Source of the DNA: Streptomyces muensis
GTDB lineage: Bacteria > Actinomycetota > Actinomycetes > Streptomycetales > Streptomycetaceae
DNA length: 64,000 nt
Direction: 5' to 3'
NCBI RefSeq assembly: GCF_021474425.1
Contig: NZ_JAKEIP010000014.1
Location: forward strand, 1-64,000
Shown here: in pieces, positions 58,184-64,000 of the stretch
Layout: every line of letters begins with the position of its first letter
Position numbering within the stretch: the stretch's first letter is position 1
Position numbers and translations under genes: made by a program
Notes under the pieces: model-generated
Database searches by the model: none
Told to the model about the DNA's origin: nothing
Seen by the model: only the letters and a program-made list of their open reading frames with translations

Positions 58184-59197
58184 ATGGCTTCTTCTGTCAT
58201 GCCCATGCCCATGCCCATGCCCAGGCGAGGCGACGGTCCGCAGTCGCCCGCCGCCGTCTCCGCCATCGGTCTGCGCAAGTCCTACGGCGACAAGACCGTC
58301 CTCGACGGCATCGATCTGCGCATCCCGACCGGGTCCGTGTTCGCGCTCCTCGGGCCCAACGGCGCCGGCAAGACCACCGCGGTGAAGATCCTGTCCACGC
58401 TCATCGGCGCCGACGGCGGGCAGGCCCAGGTCGCGGGCCACGACGTCGCCACCTCACCGGAGGGGGTGCGGGCCGCGATCGGGGTCACCGGCCAGTTCTC
58501 CGCCGTGGACGGGCTGATCACCGGTGAGGAGAACATGCTCCTGATGGCGGACCTGCACCACCTCCCCAAGCGCGAGGGACGGCAGGTCACCGCCCAGCTG
58601 CTGGAGCGCTTCGATCTCACCGAGGCCGCGAAGAAGCCCGCCTCCACCTACTCCGGCGGCATGAAGCGCCGCCTGGACATCGCCATGACCCTGGTCGGCA
58701 GCCCCCGGATCATCTTCCTCGACGAGCCGACCACCGGCCTCGACCCGCGCAGTCGCCACAACATGTGGGGAATCATCCGCGAGCTGGTCTCGGAGGGCGT
58801 CACCGTCTTCCTCACCACCCAGTACCTGGAGGAGGCCGACGAACTCGCCGACCGCATCGCGGTGTTGAACAACGGCAGGATCGCGGCCGAGGGAACCGCC
58901 GACGAGCTGAAGCGGATGATCCCCGGCGGACACGTACGGCTCCGCTTCACGGACCCGGCCGCGTACCAGAGCGCCGCCTCCGCCCTGCCCGAGACCACCC
59001 GGGACGATGAGTCCCTCGCCCTGCAGATCCCCAGCGACGGCAGTCAGCGAGAACTGCGTTCCATCCTCGACTGGCTGGACGCGGCCGGCGTCGAGGCCGA
59101 CGAACTGACCGTGCACACCCCCGACCTCGACGACGTCTTCTTCGCCCTGACCAGCGGCACCGACCAGCCGAACCCGTCCGAGGAGGCGGCCCGATGA
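58184..59197 (+). CDS. ABC transporter ATP-binding protein, DrrA-like
   Basis: 337 residues. A short Met/Pro repeat (MPMPMPMPRRG) near the N-terminus, Walker A LLGPNGAGKTTAVK, Q-loop GVTGQFSAVDGLITGEEN, signature TYSGGMKRRLDIA, Walker B RIIFLDEPTTGLDPRS, and the C-terminal DUF4162 region of daunorubicin-resistance exporters. GGAGGG precedes the ATG. It overlaps the permease gene (ATGA). Probably drug or lipid export. Confidence 0.93.
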   Translation: MASSVMPMPMPMPRRGDGPQSPAAVSAIGLRKSYGDKTVLDGIDLRIPTGSVFALLGPNGAGKTTAVKILSTLIGADGGQAQVAGHDVATSPEGVRAAIGVTGQFSAVDGLITGEENMLLMADLHHLPKREGRQVTAQLLERFDLTEAAKKPASTYSGGMKRRLDIAMTLVGSPRIIFLDEPTTGLDPRSRHNMWGIIRELVSEGVTVFLTTQYLEEADELADRIAVLNNGRIAAEGTADELKRMIPGGHVRLRFTDPAAYQSAASALPETTRDDESLALQIPSDGSQRELRSILDWLDAAGVEADELTVHTPDLDDVFFALTSGTDQPNPSEEAAR

Positions 59198-59985
59198 GCT
59201 CCCTGTCCCTCGCCGTGCGCGACTCGTCCACGATGCTGCGCCGCAATCTGCTGCACGTGCGCCGCTACCCGTCGCTCACTTTGAACCTGCTGCTGTCGCC
59301 GGTCGTCCTGCTGCTGCTCTTCGTCTACGTCTTCGGCGACGTGATGGGCGCCGGCCTGAACGGCGGCGGAGCGGACCGCTCCGAGTACCTCTCCTACATC
59401 CTCCCGGGGATCCTGCTGCTGACCATCGGCGGCACCACGATCGGTACGGCCGTGTCCGTGGCCATGGACATGACCGAGGGCATCATCGCCCGCTTCCGCA
59501 CGATGGCCGTCCACCGCGGGTCGGTGCTCATCGGCCACGTCATCGGCAGCGTGCTGCAGTGCCTGGCGAGCGTGGTCCTCGTGGGAGCCGTCGCCGTGGC
59601 CATCGGCTTCCGCGCCACCGACGCCACCGCCCTGGAGTGGATCCTGGCGGCCGGGCTGCTGACGCTCGTCTCCCTGGCGCTCACCTGGATCGCGGTCGGC
59701 ATGGGCCTGGTCAGCCCGAACCCCGAGGGGGCCAGCAACAACGCCATGCCCCTGATGGTCCTGCCACTCATCTCCAGCGCCTTCGTGCCGGTGGACGCGA
59801 TGCCGGGCTGGTTCCAGCCGATCGCCGAGTACCAGCCGTTCACCCCGGCCATCGAGACCCTGCGCGGCCTGCTCCTCGGCACCGAGATCGGCCACAACGG
59901 GTGGCTGGCCGTGGCCTGGTGCGTGGGGCTGGCGGTGCTCGGCTACGTCTGGTCCAAGTCGGTGTTCGACCGCGAGCCGAAGTAG
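59194..59985 (+). CDS. ABC-2 type permease, DrrB-like
   Basis: 263 residues with six helices. N-terminal RRNLLHVRRYPSLTLNLLLS and the ABC-2 motif SAFVPVDAMPGWFQPIAEYQ, continuing PFTP, are typical of DrrB-family drug exporters. Overlaps the ATPase gene by four bases. The 3' end overlaps the 3' end of the convergent XRE gene by 43 bases. Confidence 0.92.
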   Translation: MSSLSLAVRDSSTMLRRNLLHVRRYPSLTLNLLLSPVVLLLLFVYVFGDVMGAGLNGGGADRSEYLSYILPGILLLTIGGTTIGTAVSVAMDMTEGIIARFRTMAVHRGSVLIGHVIGSVLQCLASVVLVGAVAVAIGFRATDATALEWILAAGLLTLVSLALTWIAVGMGLVSPNPEGASNNAMPLMVLPLISSAFVPVDAMPGWFQPIAEYQPFTPAIETLRGLLLGTEIGHNGWLAVAWCVGLAVLGYVWSKSVFDREPK

Positions 59986-60833
59986 CGGGGTTCGAGTGTG
60001 GCGGCCCAGCTGGCGAGCAGTTTCAGGCCGTCGGCCGATGGGGTGCCGGGTTCGGCGCTCATGGCGGTGAGGGCCAGACCGGGGTCGGTCGGTACGGGCA
60101 ACGCTTCGAAGGCGAGGGTGAGGTCGCCGACGGCGGGGTGGCGGAAGCGTTTGAGACCGGTGTGGTGCAGGCGCACGTTGTGTGCGGCCCACAACGACCG
60201 GAAGTCCTCGCTAAGGGTGGAGAGTTCGCCGATCAGGTCGCTGAGATCGCGGTTGTACGGGTCCTGTCCGGCCTCGGTGCGCAGGAGGGCTGCGGCTGCG
60301 GCCCGTTGGTCGTCCAGTTCGGGCATGTACTGCTCGGCGCCGGGGTTGAGGAACTGGTAGCGGGCGATGTTGACCGGCCGGGCGGGGTCCTGGAACAGCG
60401 GCCAGTACAGGGCCTTGCCGAGACGGTTGGTCGCGAGGATGTCGAGGCGGCCGTTGCGGATGAAGGCGGGCGCGTCGGTCATCGCGTCGAGGAGCTGTTG
60501 CAGGGCGGGCCGGATGGGCTGTGCCGTGCGGCGGCGTGTGGGCCGGCGGGTGGTGCTGGCGGTCCGGGCCAGGTCCATGAGGTGGGCACGCTCGGATTCG
60601 TCTAGCTGCAGCGCACGGGCCAGGGAGTCCAGGACGGCCTCGGAGGTGCCGGAGAGGTTTCCGCGTTCCATACGGGCGTAGTACTCGGCGCTCACCCCGG
60701 CGAGCATCGCGACCTCTTCGCGGCGCAGCCCCTTGACCCGCCGGTGTCCGGCGGCCGGAAGGCCCGCCTGCTGCGGCGTGATCTTCGCGCGGCGGCTGGT
60801 GAGGAACTCGCGGACCTCGCTTCGGTTGTCCAT
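59943..60833 (-). CDS. XRE-family regulator with MmyB-like ligand domain
   Basis: 296 residues. The N-terminal helix-turn-helix RVKGLRREEVAMLAGVSAEY followed by YARMERGN, then a C-terminal MmyB-like domain (AFIRNGRLDILATNRLGKAL; FRSLWAAHNVRLHHTGLKRF). In Streptomyces these regulators are usually divergent from, and control, oxidoreductase genes; here that is the dehydrogenase at 60996. ATG at 60831-60833; reading further upstream gives a frame with no family match. TAGCCT just upstream may be a -10 for a leaderless message. Confidence 0.92.
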   Translation of the reverse strand: MDNRSEVREFLTSRRAKITPQQAGLPAAGHRRVKGLRREEVAMLAGVSAEYYARMERGNLSGTSEAVLDSLARALQLDESERAHLMDLARTASTTRRPTRRRTAQPIRPALQQLLDAMTDAPAFIRNGRLDILATNRLGKALYWPLFQDPARPVNIARYQFLNPGAEQYMPELDDQRAAAAALLRTEAGQDPYNRDLSDLIGELSTLSEDFRSLWAAHNVRLHHTGLKRFRHPAVGDLTLAFEALPVPTDPGLALTAMSAEPGTPSADGLKLLASWAATLEPRYFGSRSNTDLDQT

Positions 60834-60995
60834 GTCTTCGAGGCTACGACGATCGCAGGATCTGAGGGGTGCCCTGCCAGTACATGTAACAGCGGGTCCT
60901 TCCGTGCGCGCGTGACCTGCCGTTTCATCGATGTCGGGCCGGCGGACGCCCGCCCCTCCCGACCTTCTCCCCCTCTCACGATCACGGAAAGAATC

Positions 60996-62012
60996 ATGCG
61001 CGCAACCGTCCTTCACGCCCCCCGCGACGTACGGGTCGAAGACCGGCCCAGGGCCGCCCTGCAGCAGCCCACCGATGCGGTGATCCGCACCGTCGCCACC
61101 TGTGTGTGCGGCTCGGACCTGTGGGACTACCGAGGCGTCAACGAGATCGCCGAGCCCACGCCCGGCGGCCACGAATACGTCGGCATCGTCGAAGAGGTCG
61201 GCAGCGAGGTGACGGGCATCAAGCCCGGCCAACTCGTGGTCGGATTGTTCTTCGCCTCGGACAACACCTGCCCCAACTGCGAGAACGGCTACCAGACCAA
61301 CTGCCTGCACCGAGAGTTCGTCGGCGGCTGCCAGGCCGAGTACGTCCGCGTCCCGCTCGCCGACGGCACCCTGGTCCACGTCCCCGGCGATGTGGCCGAG
61401 GAGCACATCCCGAGCCTGCTGGCCTGCTCCGACGTGATGGGCACCGGCTGGTACGCGGCCGTCGCCGCCCAGGTCGAGCCCGGTGACACCGTCGCGGTGG
61501 TCGGGGACGGCGCGGTCGGCCTGTGCGCGGTCATCGCCGCCAAGGAACTCGGGGCGACGCGGATCATCGCCATGTCCCGCCACGCGCCGCGCCAGCAGCT
61601 GGCCCGCGAGTTCGGCGCCACCGACGTCGTCGCCGAGCGCGGCCACGAGGGCGCTGCCCGGATCAAGGAGCTGACCGGCGGCATCGGCGCGGACGCCGTC
61701 CTGGAGTGCGTGGGCAACCCCGAGTCCATGCGGCAGGCCCTGCACTCCACCCGCCCCGGCGGCAATGTCGGCTTCGTCGGCGTCCCGCACGGTGTGCAGA
61801 TCGACGGCGAGGAGCTGTTCTTCTCCCACGTGGCCCTGCGCGGCGGCCCCGCCCCGGTCCGCGCCTTCCTGCCCGACCTCATCGAGCGCGTCCTCACCGG
61901 CCGGATCAACCCGGGCAAGGTCTTCGACCTCGAACTCCCCCTGGACCAGGCCGCCGAGGGCTATCGCGCCATGGACGAGCGCCGCGCCATCAAGACCCTC
62001 CTGCGCCCCTGA
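60996..62012 (+). CDS. Zinc-dependent alcohol dehydrogenase (MDR family)
   Basis: 338 residues. Zinc site in TCVCGSDLWDYRG and GHEYVGIVEEVG; a reduced second Cys group (DNTCPNCENGYQTNCLH); cofactor motif VAVVGDGAVGLCAVIAAKEL. GGAAAG lies before the ATG. Divergent from the XRE regulator and followed by an SDR 20 bases later. Probably acts with the SDR on a carbonyl/alcohol pair under XRE control. Confidence 0.92.
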   Translation: MRATVLHAPRDVRVEDRPRAALQQPTDAVIRTVATCVCGSDLWDYRGVNEIAEPTPGGHEYVGIVEEVGSEVTGIKPGQLVVGLFFASDNTCPNCENGYQTNCLHREFVGGCQAEYVRVPLADGTLVHVPGDVAEEHIPSLLACSDVMGTGWYAAVAAQVEPGDTVAVVGDGAVGLCAVIAAKELGATRIIAMSRHAPRQQLAREFGATDVVAERGHEGAARIKELTGGIGADAVLECVGNPESMRQALHSTRPGGNVGFVGVPHGVQIDGEELFFSHVALRGGPAPVRAFLPDLIERVLTGRINPGKVFDLELPLDQAAEGYRAMDERRAIKTLLRP

Positions 62013-62032
62013 AAGAGATGGGCCCCCTGAGC

Positions 62033-62800
62033 ATGAACCCGCAATACGACTTCGAAGGCCAGGTCGCCCTGGTCACCGGCGCGGCCTCCGGCATGGGACT
62101 GGCCGCCGCCCGCGCCTTCGCCCAGGCCGGTGCGGCCGTCGTGCTGGCCGACGTGAACGAGGCCGCCGTGCGGACCGCGGCGAAGGAACTCACCGACGCC
62201 GGGCACCAGGCCATCGGTGTGGTGTGCGACGTCACCGACGAGGACCAGGCCGCCGCCATGGTCCAGAGCGCGGTGGACACCTACGGTCGCCTGGACATGG
62301 CCTTCAACAACGCCGGTATCCAGGTCCCGCCTTCGGACGCCGCCGACGAGACGGCCGAGAACTTCGACCGCGTCAACGGTGTCAACCTGCGTGGCGTGTG
62401 GGCCGCCCAGAAGCACGAGCTGCGCCAGATGCGCACCCAGGGCTCCGGCGCGATCGTCAACTGCTCTTCCCTCGGTGGGCTGGTCGGCCTGCCCGAGCGC
62501 GCCGCCTACCACGCCTCCAAGCACGGTGTGATCGGCCTGACCAAGAGCGCCGCGGTCGAGTACGCGCCGCGAGGCATTCGCATCAACGCCGTCTGCCCCG
62601 GCGTGATCGAGACCCCGATGGTTGCCGACATGCTCGAGGGGCAGGCCGAGGCCATGGCCGCGATCATGAGCGAGCAGCCCATCGGGCGCCTCGGCCAGGC
62701 CGAGGAGGTCGCCGCCGCCGCCCTGTGGCTGTGCAGCCCCGGGGCCAGCTTCGTGATCGGCGTCGCCCTGCCCGTCGACGGCGGATACACCACCCACTGA
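62033..62800 (+). CDS. Short-chain dehydrogenase/reductase (glucose dehydrogenase-like)
   Basis: 255 residues of classical SDR: VTGAASGMGLAAARAF, NNAGIQVP, NCSSLGGLVGLPERAAYHAS with the catalytic Ser and YHASK, and PVDGGYTTH at the C-terminus. I start at ATG 62033 because families begin at about this distance from VTGA; ATG 62018 is five codons longer with AAAGAG too close. Second gene of the XRE-associated operon. Confidence 0.9.
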   Translation: MNPQYDFEGQVALVTGAASGMGLAAARAFAQAGAAVVLADVNEAAVRTAAKELTDAGHQAIGVVCDVTDEDQAAAMVQSAVDTYGRLDMAFNNAGIQVPPSDAADETAENFDRVNGVNLRGVWAAQKHELRQMRTQGSGAIVNCSSLGGLVGLPERAAYHASKHGVIGLTKSAAVEYAPRGIRINAVCPGVIETPMVADMLEGQAEAMAAIMSEQPIGRLGQAEEVAAAALWLCSPGASFVIGVALPVDGGYTTH

Positions 62801-62862
62801 ACGCCCTCCGACCGGGACACCTGGCGCCGGGGCTCGGCACGCACACACCATCGCACGGTCGT

Positions 62863-64000
62863 TCAGTCGGCGATGTCGACTCCGTATCCGCGTGCGAGGG
62901 CGTCGAGGCCCTGGTCGTAGCCCTGGCCGACGGCTCGTAGGCGCCAGACCGGGCCTCTGCGGTAGATCTCCGCGAGCAGCATGGTGCGTTCGGTGGTGGC
63001 GGCGTCCAGGGTGGCCCGGGCCAGCGGTGCGCCGCTGCTGCCGGGGGCGGCGCCGATCTGGATGGCGCCGACCGTCCCGAAGGCGGCGGTGCCGTCGATG
63101 GCCGCGGCGACGACGACCTTGCGCGTCGCGGGCGGCAGGGAGGCCAGGTTGAGGGCGATGGTCTGCTCGGCAGGGCCGCCGGTGAGCAGTCGCACGGTTC
63201 CGGCGGGGTGCTCGGGAGCGCCGTAGAAGATGAAGTCCTCGTCGAAGGTGACCTGTTCGTCCTCGTCGAGGAGGAAGGCGACGACGTCGATCTCGTAGTC
63301 GGCCTGCGGGGCCCAGCCTGCGGTGACGTACCACTCCGGCGCGGGTCTGCCGTGCGGCATCGGCAGGTCGATGACACCGCCTCTCGGCATCACGTGCGGC
63401 TCCTGGGGCCGGAGGGCAGCCGCGGCCGGGGCGGTGACGGTCGGAGCGGTGAGCCAGTGGAGGTCGTGCACGGGGAGTTCGAGGGCGGCGATGCGGCTCA
63501 TGCGCCGGTCGCCCGGTCCTCCCTCCAGGAGTACGACGTCGGTGACGCTGGCGGACAGGTTGATCGCCGCTGAGCCGCCCAGCTCGACGATGCGGGTGCG
63601 AGCCGCCGCGGCGTCGGCGTGGACACCGCCGAGCACCAGCACGCGACGCCCGGCCAGAGGCTTGTCCGAAGTGCCGACGGAGGGCACCGGTCGACGCGGA
63701 GCGGGTACGGGCGCACCGAGGGCGGCCGTGGGCAGGGCCGCGACCTCCGGGACGGGTACGGGTGCGGGTACGGCAGAGGTCGTTGTGGGCGCCAACTCCA
63801 CGGTTCTGACGACTGGTTCTGCTTCCGGCTCGGCCACCGGGGCGACAGTGACGGCCGTCGCCTCATGTGCCGTCCCCGGTCGTACGTCGGCCAGCAGCCG
63901 CAGGAAGGTGTGCTCGTCGATGACCGGCACGCCTTCGGCGACTGCGCGTCGGGCCTTCGCCGAACCGGACGCCGGTTCATTGGTGACCAGCACGCTGGTG
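62863..64000 (-). CDS. BRCT-TerD family protein (partial, N-terminus outside)
   Basis: At least 379 residues, open to the window edge. The first visible part (TSVLVTNEPASGSAKARRAV) reads as the tail of a BRCT domain. A Pro/Ala/Val-rich linker follows, then a second BRCT-like unit (KPLAGRRVLVLGGVHADAAA) and a C-terminal TerD domain with calcium-site loops (EIDVVAFLLDEDEQVTFDED, FIFYG, and YRRGPVWRLRAVGQGY). TerD proteins occur in tellurite/stress clusters; some actinobacterial relatives carry an N-terminal DEDDh exonuclease, which may lie beyond the edge. Confidence 0.8.
   Translation of the reverse strand, partial: TSVLVTNEPASGSAKARRAVAEGVPVIDEHTFLRLLADVRPGTAHEATAVTVAPVAEPEAEPVVRTVELAPTTTSAVPAPVPVPEVAALPTAALGAPVPAPRRPVPSVGTSDKPLAGRRVLVLGGVHADAAAARTRIVELGGSAAINLSASVTDVVLLEGGPGDRRMSRIAALELPVHDLHWLTAPTVTAPAAAALRPQEPHVMPRGGVIDLPMPHGRPAPEWYVTAGWAPQADYEIDVVAFLLDEDEQVTFDEDFIFYGAPEHPAGTVRLLTGGPAEQTIALNLASLPPATRKVVVAAAIDGTAAFGTVGAIQIGAAPGSSGAPLARATLDAATTERTMLLAEIYRRGPVWRLRAVGQGYDQGLDALARGYGVDIAD

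Noticed and set aside
59986-61829. Long reverse frame extending the XRE regulator upstream over the dehydrogenase
   Set aside because: Family similarity begins at the ATG at 60833; the upstream part is the shadow of the forward dehydrogenase gene.

Overview
The window is a high-GC actinobacterial chromosome segment and almost certainly comes from a Streptomyces. Codons are strongly biased to G/C in the third position. Many starts are GTG, genes often overlap by ATGA/GTGA, and there are LAL and LacI regulators, TerD proteins and actinobacterial DUF families. I saw no tRNA, rRNA, CRISPR array or insertion sequence. Names come from reading motifs by eye, not from database searches.

Layout. 0-11.5 kb: two-component pair (kinase cut by the window edge), FAD monooxygenase divergent from a large LuxR-type ATPase regulator, TauE/SafE-type permease, a scar holding two truncated genes (CopA-like ATPase and a membrane protein), two small His-containing membrane proteins, and a cysteine-synthase-like enzyme coupled to an MFS transporter. 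11.6-19.9 kb: an eight-gene complex I-like operon, nuoA-X-nuoHJKLMN, with no Fe-S or flavin subunit. X looks like a cysteine-poor fusion of NuoB-like and NuoD-like pieces, and a perfect CsoR-type palindrome precedes the operon. 20-30 kb: a metal and envelope region with DUF6153-like proteins, a DUF305 lipoprotein, an F510_1955-type beta-propeller lipoprotein, DUF5134, a multicopper oxidase, an NlpC/P60 hydrolase, a BlaI-M56 pair, DUF1326 and DUF2182. 30-39.4 kb: a fructan locus with a cytosolic GH32, an ABC importer, a LacI regulator and a secreted three-domain GH32.

39.4-46.3 kb: a second two-gene deletion scar (SDR and TetR remnants), then an intact TetR regulon defined by five AAACCGATCGGTTT-like palindromes controlling TetR itself, a 4Fe-4S protein, an SDR and an alpha/beta hydrolase. 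It is followed by a zinc alcohol dehydrogenase, a phosphoketolase remnant and a small membrane protein. 46.5-56.5 kb: potassium uptake, with a KimA-like APC transporter, a 27-residue peptide, kdpFABC and kdpED. Tandem 11-bp repeats suited to KdpE precede both uptake units. 56.5-60 kb: a ribbon-helix-helix protein preceded by an unusually regular array of TGGYGCCA-like palindromes, then DUF4097 and a DrrAB-like ABC exporter. 60-64 kb: an XRE regulator divergent from a zinc dehydrogenase and an SDR, then a BRCT-TerD protein running off the end.

The most interesting items are the Fe-S-free complex I-like operon under a metal/persulfide-type operator, the helically phased operator array at 56.52-56.66 kb, the family of small His-containing membrane proteins ending in Arg-Ile, and the two deletion scars of identical geometry.
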